Shown: positions 1-8,324 of the stretch, in pieces
Position numbering within the stretch: position 1 is the first letter of the stretch
Layout of the letters: each line of letters starts with the position of its first letter
DNA from: UBA3824 sp017541145
GTDB lineage: Bacteria; Bacteroidota; Bacteroidia; Bacteroidales; UBA3824
Assembly: GCA_947168365.1 (NCBI GenBank)
Contig: CAMVLO010000001.1
Location: 83,183 to 147,182, forward strand
Reading direction: 5' to 3'
DNA: 64,000 nucleotides
Position numbers and translations under genes: made by a program
Notes under the pieces: model-generated
Seen by the model: only the letters and a program-made list of their open reading frames with translations
The model's database searches: none
What the model was told of the DNA's origin: nothing

Positions 1-1
1 C

Positions 2-1165
2 TCAGTGGATTACACCGACGAAAAAGATGGCGTTGTACAATTGGAGTGGCTTGCTCCGGCGCGACTTGATACAATCTCGATTCCGCCGCCATATTATTAT
101 CTTTTGTATCCGTATCCAAACGGTGTCAACGAGAAAACCGTTGAGCTTGAGGGTGTTGATAATACAAAATATACCGACAAAGGTTTTGACACTTATCATT
201 CCGGAACATTTTATAGTATAGCGTTTGCCAATTACGATGCGGCAGAGCAGAAATTTAATGACATTGGAGCGGCTTCTACAACTACTACCGTGTTTATCAA
301 AACCGCGTGTGCCGACCGTAAGGTAACGATTACTCACGAATGCGATGTTCCTTGGAAAAACGATACTTTTGTAGTTTTCCGCAAAGATCCGGGCATGACA
401 GAATTTGATTCTATCGGTTACAGTTTGAACGGTACATACGTTGACCGAAAAGGTCTTGTAAACGATCAGACATATTACTACAAAATGAAAACTATCGGTT
501 ATTTTTCGGAAGACGGATTGCCTGAACATATTGAAAACTGGAGTCAGGAAGCTCCTGCTACTCCGGTAGATACGATTCCGCCTTGCATAATTTTCGATGT
601 AAAATCCAATTGCGACAAGGCATTTAATTCAATCACTTGGCGCCCTGATACGGCTTGCGGACTTGGCATTGCAAAATATATTTTGTCGTATTCAAGCACT
701 TTGGACGGATCGATGTCGGTTTTGGAAGAATTTTCGCCCGAAGTCAACAAGTTTGACCATTATCCCGAACTTGGAATGGCTGGTTGTTACATCGTAAATG
801 CCTTGGATTCAACGGGAAATGTTTCTAACAATTCAAGAGTTTGCGTGGATTATTGTGAATATTACCGTTTGCCAAACGTGTTTACACCAAACGGCGACAA
901 CAAAAATGATATTTTCCATCCGTACCCTTATCAGTTTGTAGACCATATTGAGATGTCGATTACAAATCGTTGGGGCAAAGAAGTTTTCAATACAACAGAT
1001 CCTGATATCAATTGGGACGGTACTGACAAAGATACCGGAAAACTTGTGCCGGATGGAGTGTATTTTTACATCTGTACTGTTTATGAATATCGACTTACTG
1101 GCTTGGAAACCAGAGATTTGCAAGGTTATATCACTGTTTATTCCCAGAAGGTTGAACAAAATTGA
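2..1165 (+). CDS. T9SS cargo protein with gliding-motility-type C-terminal domain (5' partial)
   Basis: The reading frame is open to the left edge, so the N-terminus lies outside the window. The visible part has a beta-rich, fibronectin/Ig-like character. The last ~95 residues match the CHU_C / type B T9SS sorting domain: a VFTPNGDNKND motif, then NRWGKEVF, NWDGTDKDTG and PDGVYFY. Proteins with this domain are carried across the outer membrane by the type IX secretion system, so an extracellular or surface location is expected. The downstream TPR gene starts 8 bp after the stop. The function of the upstream part is not recognisable. Confidence 0.85.
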   Translation, partial: SVDYTDEKDGVVQLEWLAPARLDTISIPPPYYYLLYPYPNGVNEKTVELEGVDNTKYTDKGFDTYHSGTFYSIAFANYDAAEQKFNDIGAASTTTTVFIKTACADRKVTITHECDVPWKNDTFVVFRKDPGMTEFDSIGYSLNGTYVDRKGLVNDQTYYYKMKTIGYFSEDGLPEHIENWSQEAPATPVDTIPPCIIFDVKSNCDKAFNSITWRPDTACGLGIAKYILSYSSTLDGSMSVLEEFSPEVNKFDHYPELGMAGCYIVNALDSTGNVSNNSRVCVDYCEYYRLPNVFTPNGDNKNDIFHPYPYQFVDHIEMSITNRWGKEVFNTTDPDINWDGTDKDTGKLVPDGVYFYICTVYEYRLTGLETRDLQGYITVYSQKVEQN

Positions 1166-1173
1166 AATTTAGT

Positions 1174-1977
1174 ATGAAACATCTGATATTTTGTCTGTTA
1201 CTGATATCAAATCTGAATGCCTTTGCTCAGACTGTCACACAGTTGGACAAGGATTTGGAGCATGCTGCATATTTGGTAAATTATGATAGGAGAGAGGCGG
1301 CATTTTCCGAGTTGAACGGCTTTATCAAAAAACATCCGTCAAATCATCGGGCTTACTATCTCAGAGCAATTAATTATTACAAAGACGGAAATACAAAATC
1401 TGCTTTGGAAGACATTAATTATGCATTGAAATATCGTTATAATTCAGCAGATTATCACAAATTGAAAGGTGAAATTCTTGCTCTTTCTCAAAAATACAAA
1501 TCATCGGCAGAGAGTTTTGAAACCGCATTGAGATTTTGTGATACGGCGTTTGCAAATTATTATTTCGCAGCCAAATCATATTATCTTGCGGAAGAATTTC
1601 AATGTGCGGAAAACAATATGAAAAAGTTTTTGGAACATCATCCCGAAAATGATTCCGCAAAATATCTTTATGCTGAAATTTTGGCTTCAAACAACAATCA
1701 GATCGATGCCTTGAAAATAGTAAATTCGATGCAACAAAAAGGTGCGGATTTCTATCGTTTGAGAGGTATTGTTTATTGTAAATCAGAGATGTACGAATAT
1801 TCGCTAAAGGATTTGAATACTGCTTTGGATCTCAATCCCAAACTTACGGATATTTATCTTTGGCGCGGATTGGCTTACTATTTCAGCAACAAACGCGATT
1901 TGGCGAAAGTCGATTGGCAAACCGCACTCAAATATCGTCATTTCAAGGCAAATAACTATCTTGAAAAATACCGTTAA
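1174..1977 (+). CDS. Secreted TPR-repeat protein
   Basis: Start chosen at the ATG giving a clean signal peptide (MKHLIFCLLL...NAFAQ); an in-frame TTG four codons upstream is less likely. The mature part (~250 aa) is built of helical TPR-like repeats, for example AYYLRAINYYKDGNTKSALEDI and DIYLWRGLAYYFSNKRDLAK, the typical pattern of periplasmic protein-interaction scaffolds. It begins 8 bp after the T9SS cargo gene and is followed 9 bp later by the YbbR-like gene, so co-transcription is likely. The specific partner is unknown. Confidence 0.75.
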   Translation: MKHLIFCLLLISNLNAFAQTVTQLDKDLEHAAYLVNYDRREAAFSELNGFIKKHPSNHRAYYLRAINYYKDGNTKSALEDINYALKYRYNSADYHKLKGEILALSQKYKSSAESFETALRFCDTAFANYYFAAKSYYLAEEFQCAENNMKKFLEHHPENDSAKYLYAEILASNNNQIDALKIVNSMQQKGADFYRLRGIVYCKSEMYEYSLKDLNTALDLNPKLTDIYLWRGLAYYFSNKRDLAKVDWQTALKYRHFKANNYLEKYR

Positions 1978-1986
1978 CAAATAAAA

Positions 1987-3021
1987 ATGGCAGAGAAAAA
2001 GAGAACTTTGCGAAAGTTGGAAATCTCGCTTTATAAGTTGAGACGCAAACGTATCAATCAAAAAGTAATGATTTATATGGTGATGCTGTTGATATCCGCA
2101 GTATTGTGGTTTGTCAATAAAACCGGCAGCACAATTATTACCGATGTGTATTTCCCGATAGAGTTTTACGGATTGGCGCACGACCATTATTTGTTGCCGG
2201 GAATTACTACAAATCAGGTACTTATAACGGTTTCGGGGCGCGGTTCTTCGTTTCTTACTCACAAGGGCGCGTATCCGACATTGAGAATTGATTTGTCTAA
2301 ACTTGACATCAGAACTTTTCCCGATACCGATTCTACTTTGAAATTTGTAACAAATGATGATATCCGTTCTATGATTGAAAGTCAGATTCCGACAGAATAC
2401 AAATGTCTGACCATAAAACCGGATACCATAATGCTTGATTTCGGACGCTCGTCTACCAAGAAAGTGCCTGTGATTGTGGATTGTGACCTCAGTTTCGAGA
2501 AACAGTACCGCCTTGCAAAAGATCCCGTTTTGCAGCCCGACAGCGTGGAAGTTTCGGGCTCTACTAATATTATGGATTCGGTACTCTGCGTAAAAACGGA
2601 AAATATTGTGCTTCAGAACCTTAACGATTCAGTTTCTGTAAAAGCAAAACTTGTGGTTCCTCATGATATTATTTGTCCGCTTAATTATACAGACGTAAAA
2701 ATTTTTGTAGAAAAGTTTACAGAAAACAGTATCGAAATTCCGATTACGCCGGTAAATGTGCCTGATTCTGTTACGTTACGTGTTTTCCCTCAGACAGTTA
2801 CGCTAAAATACAATATCAGTTGGAATCAGTACAACAATGTTTCGGCAGAGATGTTTTATGCAGTGGTGGATTACAGCGATTTGTTTGCGCCTGTTCGTCC
2901 TAAGTTCTTGCCAATCAGGATTTTGAGATACCCGGAAAATTTGGGCGTTACAAATATTGTACTTTCAACCGAAGGCGTTGAATATCTGATTCACAAAAAT
3001 CAAAGTTCAGAAATCAAATGA
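1987..3021 (+). CDS. YbbR-like (CdaR-like) membrane-anchored protein
   Basis: A 344-aa protein with a basic N-terminus, one membrane segment at about residues 27-43 and a beta-rich extracytoplasmic region with YbbR-like repeats. In Firmicutes YbbR/CdaR binds and regulates the diadenylate cyclase CdaA. In Bacteroidetes a YbbR-like gene commonly sits directly before coaE, as here, where the stop overlaps the coaE start by 4 bp (ATGA). A CdaA homologue is in this window but 43 kb away, so a functional link is possible but not shown by linkage. Confidence 0.75.
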   Translation: MAEKKRTLRKLEISLYKLRRKRINQKVMIYMVMLLISAVLWFVNKTGSTIITDVYFPIEFYGLAHDHYLLPGITTNQVLITVSGRGSSFLTHKGAYPTLRIDLSKLDIRTFPDTDSTLKFVTNDDIRSMIESQIPTEYKCLTIKPDTIMLDFGRSSTKKVPVIVDCDLSFEKQYRLAKDPVLQPDSVEVSGSTNIMDSVLCVKTENIVLQNLNDSVSVKAKLVVPHDIICPLNYTDVKIFVEKFTENSIEIPITPVNVPDSVTLRVFPQTVTLKYNISWNQYNNVSAEMFYAVVDYSDLFAPVRPKFLPIRILRYPENLGVTNIVLSTEGVEYLIHKNQSSEIK

Positions 3022-3599
3022 AAATCATCGGATTAACGGGTGGAATCGGCAGCGGCAAAACTACAGTTTCGGGGTTTTTCAAGTCCTTAGGCGCAGCGGT
3101 ATTTACCTCGGATACTGAGGCAAAAATTATTCAAAATACTCATCCAGAGGCAATTGCTCAGCAAAAAAAACTTTTTGGTGATGACATCTATCTTTCCGAC
3201 GGAACTCTTGACAGAAAACGTGTTGCAGCTGTAGTTTTTAGCGATGAAACTAAGTTGAAAGCTCTTAACAACATCATTCATCCGCTTGTAAAAAAGAGCT
3301 TTGACAAGTTTTTGGAAGAAAACAAAGACAAAGATTTTGTGGTTTTGGAAACTGCAATTTTGATATCAAGTGGATTTTACAAATTTGCAGATTTTTCGGT
3401 TTTGGTAACAGCTGATTTTGAAACTCGAATCAGCCGTGTAATGAGTCGGGACAATGCAACTCGTGAGCAAGTATTGCAACGTATTAAAAATCAACAACAA
3501 GACGATGAAATTATGAAATTTTGTAAGTACAAAATTATAAATAACGACATCAATACGTTGGAGTCGCAAGTTAAACAAATTTTAACAGAAAATCGGTGA
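3018..3599 (+). CDS. coaE: Dephospho-CoA kinase
   Basis: A 193-aa P-loop kinase for the last step of coenzyme A synthesis, phosphorylating the 3'-hydroxyl of dephospho-CoA. The Walker A motif LTGGIGSGKTT is at residues 5-15. Further CoaE signatures are the DGTLDRKRVAAVVFSD segment, NNIIHPLV and the VLVTADFETRISRVMSRD lid region. Length is normal. It is translationally coupled to the YbbR-like gene. Confidence 0.95.
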   Translation: MKIIGLTGGIGSGKTTVSGFFKSLGAAVFTSDTEAKIIQNTHPEAIAQQKKLFGDDIYLSDGTLDRKRVAAVVFSDETKLKALNNIIHPLVKKSFDKFLEENKDKDFVVLETAILISSGFYKFADFSVLVTADFETRISRVMSRDNATREQVLQRIKNQQQDDEIMKFCKYKIINNDINTLESQVKQILTENR

Positions 3600-3637
3600 A
3601 TTATTTGCTTGCAATGCAAAAGATTTTTAAATTTGAA

Positions 3638-3658
3638 ACGTTTATATTTTGTAAACGT
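3638..3658. promoter_or_regulatory. Inverted repeat upstream of lipoprotein gene
   Basis: Two perfect 7-bp arms, ACGTTTA and TAAACGT, are separated by 7 bp, 44 bp before the start codon of the lipoprotein gene. It may be an operator or a small hairpin in the leader; the arms are too short and AT-rich to be sure. Confidence 0.3.
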
Positions 3659-3701
3659 ATAATAAGACAATGAACTATTTAACAAATTAATTAGCATAAC
3701 T

Positions 3702-4331
3702 ATGAAAAAAATAACTTATATTTTATCGATGGCATTGATGCTGAGCAGTGCATTTTTCCAAGTAGCCTGCGACGGATTGCTCCATGATGACGAAGATTCA
3801 ACTACGGTAGATCCAAATGGCGGTGGTGAAGTGGTTTATGATGGTGCAGTACAGAGTTTTTCTGTTCAATTATCTTATAATTCAGATAAATTGTCAAATC
3901 CGGCATCTTTAAATGCAAATACGTTAACTGCTGTAGCATTGAATAATTCAAGTGAAGCTGATTTGACATTGGTTAGACAATCTACTTTGGGATATGTTAT
4001 TGCATCACCTAATGCACCGTATGTTAAAGATTTGTTGAGGTATAATCATTCAAGTTTCAATAATTCCGGTTATCGTACTACAAAAGTTATGAAATTAAAT
4101 GGTGATGTATCAAATTATTCTGATGTATCTTCATTGAAAAATCTCACAGTTTCTTCCGGTTCTATTGAAAATGTGGCAGGTAAAAATCAAGTAGTAGTAA
4201 ATTCTGGAGATGTAATTGCTTTTGAAACTCAAAGTGGAGTGAAAGGAGTTGCAAAAGTTAGCGGATTAAGTAAAATCACCGGAAAAGTTACTTTGACAGG
4301 ATATGTTTATTACGCATCATCTGCAAAATAA
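3702..4331 (+). CDS. Hypothetical lipoprotein
   Basis: A 209-aa protein with a signal peptide ending in a lipobox (FFQVAC, Cys at about residue 23), followed by an acidic Asp-rich stretch (DDEDSTTVD). An acidic residue cluster after the lipid-bearing Cys resembles a Bacteroidetes surface lipoprotein export signal, so surface exposure is plausible. The rest is Ser/Asn-rich and beta-like. I do not recognise the family. It is a single-gene unit with its own terminator at 4355-4401. Confidence 0.65.
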   Translation: MKKITYILSMALMLSSAFFQVACDGLLHDDEDSTTVDPNGGGEVVYDGAVQSFSVQLSYNSDKLSNPASLNANTLTAVALNNSSEADLTLVRQSTLGYVIASPNAPYVKDLLRYNHSSFNNSGYRTTKVMKLNGDVSNYSDVSSLKNLTVSSGSIENVAGKNQVVVNSGDVIAFETQSGVKGVAKVSGLSKITGKVTLTGYVYYASSAK

Positions 4332-4354
4332 TTTCTCCTAAAAAAAATATTTCG

Positions 4355-4401
4355 AGCTGTACTAAAATCGGATTTTTTCCGCTTTTTGTACAGCTTTTTT
4401 T
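4355..4401 (+). terminator. Rho-independent terminator
   Basis: Arms AGCTGTAC and GTACAGCT enclose a 25-nt loop and are followed by a run of seven T. It ends the lipoprotein transcript. Confidence 0.8.
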
Positions 4402-4486
4402 GTGTCTTTATCTTTTTATTCAACATCTTTTAACAACCAATTAAGACAAGCATTTTAATTTTGCAGCCGAAAAAATTAAAACCGTT

Positions 4487-5389
4487 ATGTGGATTCCGTT
4501 CGTAATAATGTCCGCCATATTTCTTGGCGTTTATGATATTTGCAAAAAGACTTCTTTGAAAGAAAATGCCGTTTTGGTTGTAATGCTCATTAGCTCAGCA
4601 GTTTCGCTGTTGTTGATGACACCGATGATTGTTGATTCGGCATTTGGAACCGGATTTTTGAACGGTACTATTTTCGAGACTCCTCAAACCACAATGCGTA
4701 ATCAGTTGTGGATTATTCTCAAAGCTTTTATTGTACAAAGTTCATGGCTTTGTAACTTCTACGCTATGAAACACTTACCGATTTCAATCGTTGGTCCGGT
4801 ACGAAGCAGTGCTCCGGCTTGGACATTGTTTGGCGCGGTTGTGATTTTGGGTGAGCGTCTTAATATTTATCAATGGATTGGTGCGATTATCATTCTGATT
4901 TGCCTTTTCCTTTACGCAAATTACGGTAGAAAAGAGGGCATCCGCATCAAACATAACAAATTTGTATATTTTTTAGTGCTTGGTACTTTAATCGGTTCGA
5001 TGTCAGCACTTTATGATAAAGTTATACTCCGTAGTCTTGAAATCAACCGTAACGAAGTTCAATCATGGTTTTCGTTTTACCAATTTATTATTGCATTGAT
5101 TCTCATGCTGGTAGTTTGGTATCCGAATCGCGAAAAAACTGACAAATTCAAATTCCGTTTTACAATTCCGCTCATCGGTTTGTTTCTAACTATAGCTGAC
5201 TTTTTGTATTTTTACGGATTGAGTCAAGACGGAGTTTTAATCGGAATTGTATCGTTGATACGCCGCAGCAACGTGATAATATCTTTCACTGCCGGGGCGT
5301 TGTTGTTTCATGAAAAAAATATCAAGCAAAAGGCTGTAATTCTGTTTGTTATATTGATTGGAATTGCTATGCTTTGTTTGCTGAAATAG
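4487..5389 (+). CDS. EamA/DMT-family membrane transporter
   Basis: A 300-aa, very hydrophobic protein with about ten membrane segments arranged as two EamA-type repeats. The repeats are seen in the paired VGPVRSSAPAWTLFGAVVILGERL and VSLIRRSNVIISFTAGALLFHEK segments. DMT transporters export metabolites or amino acids; the substrate cannot be inferred here. A promoter-like TAATTTTG lies at 4456-4463. The gene converges with the SpoIIE phosphatase gene, leaving only 2 bp between stops and no room for a terminator. Confidence 0.85.
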   Translation: MWIPFVIMSAIFLGVYDICKKTSLKENAVLVVMLISSAVSLLLMTPMIVDSAFGTGFLNGTIFETPQTTMRNQLWIILKAFIVQSSWLCNFYAMKHLPISIVGPVRSSAPAWTLFGAVVILGERLNIYQWIGAIIILICLFLYANYGRKEGIRIKHNKFVYFLVLGTLIGSMSALYDKVILRSLEINRNEVQSWFSFYQFIIALILMLVVWYPNREKTDKFKFRFTIPLIGLFLTIADFLYFYGLSQDGVLIGIVSLIRRSNVIISFTAGALLFHEKNIKQKAVILFVILIGIAMLCLLK

Positions 5390-5391
5390 CA

Positions 5392-7605
5392 TCAAATTTT
5401 CACGGCAACTACAAGCCAATCATCCATTTGAGCCATAGAACCGCGCCAAGTTTCAATCGTGGTTTCTATTTCTGATTTTATTTGTTCCATCGGTTCGGCG
5501 ACTACGATGTTCATGATTTCTATAAGTCGTTTTTGCGTGAATTTCATGCTTTTTTGTTTTACCATATTCCAACCGTATTGGTCAGCAATTCCGTCTGAAA
5601 ATGCACAAAGAATATCACCTTTTTGTACTTCAATTACATTATTTGTAAAAGGAGCGGTTAATTGGTGAATTCCCACCGGCATTTTGTCGCCCGAATATTT
5701 CAAATATTCGCCGTTACGGAAAATTATTAACGGACGATATGCACCTGCAAAGTTTATTTTATTTTGTTCTGTATCGTAAATTATCAGAGCGAGGTCGATA
5801 CCGTCGTGATTGGAATCGTCTTCAATCGTTTGATGCAATGCCGTCACGATTTTATTGCGCATTACATCCAACATCTTTCCGGCTGACGGATCTTCCAAAA
5901 CATTTTGAGAAATATCGTTTAAGATGCTGACTCCCAGCATACTCATAAAAGCTCCCGGTACGCCGTGACCTGTAGAATCGGCTGCTACAATCATTTTGTA
6001 TTTTCCTACTTTGTAAGCCCAATAAAAATCGCCTGCCACAATATTTAGCGGTTTGTAAATGATAAAATATTCACTGAACATCTCTCTAAGCATCTGATCT
6101 GTAGGCAATACGGCACGTTGAATGAAACTTGCATAATTTATGGAATCCGTAATTTGGATATTTTTTTTGAGAATGATTTGATTTTGTTTCCAAAGTTTTT
6201 CCCTTTGAGATTCAATTTCTTTTGACTTGGTAGCAAGGTCGCTGTTGCGCAAATCGAGTTCTACATTCATTTTTTTCGATTTATTTAGCAAATACCAGAT
6301 GTAAAAACCGAGTCCCGAAACAATAATCAAAACCGAAATAATGATTGTTAAAATGATTTTTTGAGTGTGTTCCCGTTGCTCTTGAATAAATTTTCGATGT
6401 CGGAGTTCCTTCTCAAAATCTTGCTGAGCCATACTTTTGGTAGCTTTTATGGCGTAATTCATTTTGTTGTTGTTGAGTGACAACTCGTAAAGCATTGATT
6501 TGTAGTAATATGCTTTGGGATAATCTTTCAGTTTTAAGTACAATAATTGGTAAACTTTGTAAAGTTCGGAAGTATAATCTTTGTATTTGGCTTTGTCTGA
6601 CATAAAAATTGTTTCAATAGAATCGGCGTAAATTTTTGCTTTGTTGTATTGCCCTTTGTAAATCAGCAGTTTAGCGTTTGATAAATCAATATTAAAACGG
6701 TAAGAATCGTAGTTGGCGCGTTTGGCAAAAAGGTATGCTTCGTTGATAAATTGTTGGCACGAATCCAATATTTCTTTTGGTTTTTCAACTTTGTAATTAT
6801 CAATTTCATAGAGCAAAACTTCGTTGAGACTGTAATCAATTTGCATTTGAGAATAGCTGTATTCCGCTTCGATTGCCACTTCTCTTGCTTTTAATAGATA
6901 TTGCTTGGCTATCAGGATGTTATGACGCTTTTTGTTAAGAAATTGACTGGTTTCAAACTCTTTTATAAAAGTGTTACCGATATTCATATAATCCTCGCTC
7001 AAGGCATTTTTGTTTTTGTTTTTTTTGTCGATTTCAATTGCTTTTTCAAAAACTTTTATCGCCTCGTAAAACATCATATTTTCGGTATTGTTGAGACCGA
7101 TATGTCTGAGCGTGTTGCCTTGCCAATTGTAATCATTAATTTCAGTAAAAAGGTTCAAAGCCTTGTGATAATACTCGTCTGACTTCATCGCGTCCTGAAG
7201 CATGGCGTAATTTGTAGCGAGATTGAAATAGTTTCGTGCTTGGATATCTTTGATATTCAGTGAGTCACCAATTACAAGAGCTTGGTAAGCGTATTTAATC
7301 GCGCCTTCGTAATCGTTTTGACAGTGTTGTGCCCAGCTCAGACATTCAAGCGCAAATCCTTCGTAATAAGGTTCTTTGATTTCACGGGCAAGATTTACAA
7401 GTTGATGAGAATATTTTACAGTAGTATCTACATTGTAATGTTCAAGAGTAATTTGTTTCAGTAATTGAACTTTTTGTTTTTTGTCGTCACAGTTATTCAT
7501 AGCGCAAATCAAGCTGTCCAAATAATTGTCCAACTCTTTTGATTGTGAATAAATTTTGTTGACTGTTGCAAAAAATAGCAATATGCTGATAAACAAAAGT
7601 TTCAT
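5392..7605 (-). CDS. TPR sensor - SpoIIE/PP2C serine phosphatase (paralogue 1)
   Basis: 737 aa. Signal peptide (to about residue 20), a periplasmic array of TPR-like repeats (~30-400), one membrane segment (~415-437), a coiled coil rich in Glu/Lys/Gln (~440-490) and a C-terminal SpoIIE/PP2C phosphatase domain (~505-737). Metal-binding motifs are intact: GDFYW near residue 523, AADSTGHGVPGAFMS and FSDGIADQ. The family removes phosphate from Ser/Thr of partner-switch proteins. A -7 box TAGATTTG lies on the minus strand at 7639-7632. It is one of six such genes here and the only one at this end, with no kinase or target gene beside it. Confidence 0.9.
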   Translation of the reverse strand: MKLLFISILLFFATVNKIYSQSKELDNYLDSLICAMNNCDDKKQKVQLLKQITLEHYNVDTTVKYSHQLVNLAREIKEPYYEGFALECLSWAQHCQNDYEGAIKYAYQALVIGDSLNIKDIQARNYFNLATNYAMLQDAMKSDEYYHKALNLFTEINDYNWQGNTLRHIGLNNTENMMFYEAIKVFEKAIEIDKKNKNKNALSEDYMNIGNTFIKEFETSQFLNKKRHNILIAKQYLLKAREVAIEAEYSYSQMQIDYSLNEVLLYEIDNYKVEKPKEILDSCQQFINEAYLFAKRANYDSYRFNIDLSNAKLLIYKGQYNKAKIYADSIETIFMSDKAKYKDYTSELYKVYQLLYLKLKDYPKAYYYKSMLYELSLNNNKMNYAIKATKSMAQQDFEKELRHRKFIQEQREHTQKIILTIIISVLIIVSGLGFYIWYLLNKSKKMNVELDLRNSDLATKSKEIESQREKLWKQNQIILKKNIQITDSINYASFIQRAVLPTDQMLREMFSEYFIIYKPLNIVAGDFYWAYKVGKYKMIVAADSTGHGVPGAFMSMLGVSILNDISQNVLEDPSAGKMLDVMRNKIVTALHQTIEDDSNHDGIDLALIIYDTEQNKINFAGAYRPLIIFRNGEYLKYSGDKMPVGIHQLTAPFTNNVIEVQKGDILCAFSDGIADQYGWNMVKQKSMKFTQKRLIEIMNIVVAEPMEQIKSEIETTIETWRGSMAQMDDWLVVAVKI

Positions 7606-8017
7606 TTTTTTATATTAGTCCACTCGAAATGCAAATCTAATAAATTTATTATTTAAGAGAAATTTTTTTTCTTAAAAAACGTAAAATCTTGTATTTAGTT
7701 TTATGCAGATATTAATCAACGGTATTTTTTGTAATGAAAAATTGTATATATTGTTTTTTTTAACATTTTATTTTAGTGTTTATCGCTCTGTATATGAGAG
7801 AATTAATGATAAAAAAGAAATAATTTTTGTAGTTAAATAATGCGGATTAGGCGGCGGAATTCGATGAAAAAGTTCAAATTCCGCCGCGTAATATTGCATT
7901 TATGAGAAAAATACTTAATTATCTTACGGTAAAATAATATTTTCAACTTTTGTGGTTGTATGTTGAAAAAAAATTTTTATCTTTACCGCTTGAAAGAATT
8001 TTATAAACATCATAATA
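7606..8017. other. Intergenic region with strong hairpin before oadGAB
   Basis: No gene seen in this AT-rich 412-bp gap. It holds the minus-strand promoter of the SpoIIE gene and an isolated 11-bp perfect stem (GCGGCGGAATT / AATTCCGCCGC, 15-nt loop) at 7851-7887 with no T run. A promoter-like TATCTTTAC lies at about 7978-7986, 32 bp before oadG. The hairpin may be the end of an older unit or a protein-binding site. Confidence 0.5.
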
Positions 8018-8284
8018 ATGGATAGTAATTTTTTGGAAGCCTTAAAACTCTTAGGAGTTGGCTTGAGCACCGTTTTTGTGGTGCTGCTTTTGATTATCGG
8101 CTTTGGAAATCTACTTATTAAGGCAGTAAACAAATTTGTGCCTGAAGAAGAAGTTCCTGCGAAAAAGCCGGTTGCACAGAATTCTTCTGCTGCAATTGAC
8201 CCCGCTGTTCAACAGGCTATTGAGGTTGCTGTTCAGCAGCTTACAGCCGGAAAAGGCCGTGTTGAGAAAATTCAAAGATTGTAA
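8018..8284 (+). CDS. oadG: Na+-translocating oxaloacetate decarboxylase, gamma subunit (OadG family)
   Basis: An 88-aa protein with one N-terminal membrane helix (~residues 10-35), a charged Lys/Pro/Glu segment and a soluble C-terminal tail. This is the usual form of the gamma subunit, which assembles the membrane beta subunit with the biotin-carrying alpha subunit. Identification rests mainly on position: first gene of a g-a-b cluster, 40 bp before the alpha gene. Confidence 0.85.
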   Translation: MDSNFLEALKLLGVGLSTVFVVLLLIIGFGNLLIKAVNKFVPEEEVPAKKPVAQNSSAAIDPAVQQAIEVAVQQLTAGKGRVEKIQRL

Positions 8285-8324
8285 AACATTAAAAAAAACA
8301 CAGAAAAGATTTTAGAAAAGTAAA

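Noticed and set aside
3087..3697. Minus-strand frames opposite coaE
   Set aside because: They are antisense to a well-identified gene and encode low-complexity hydrophobic sequence.
7902..7937. 11-codon leader-peptide-like frame before oadG
   Set aside because: No run of one amino acid, no attenuator hairpin after it, and the likely oadG promoter is downstream of it.
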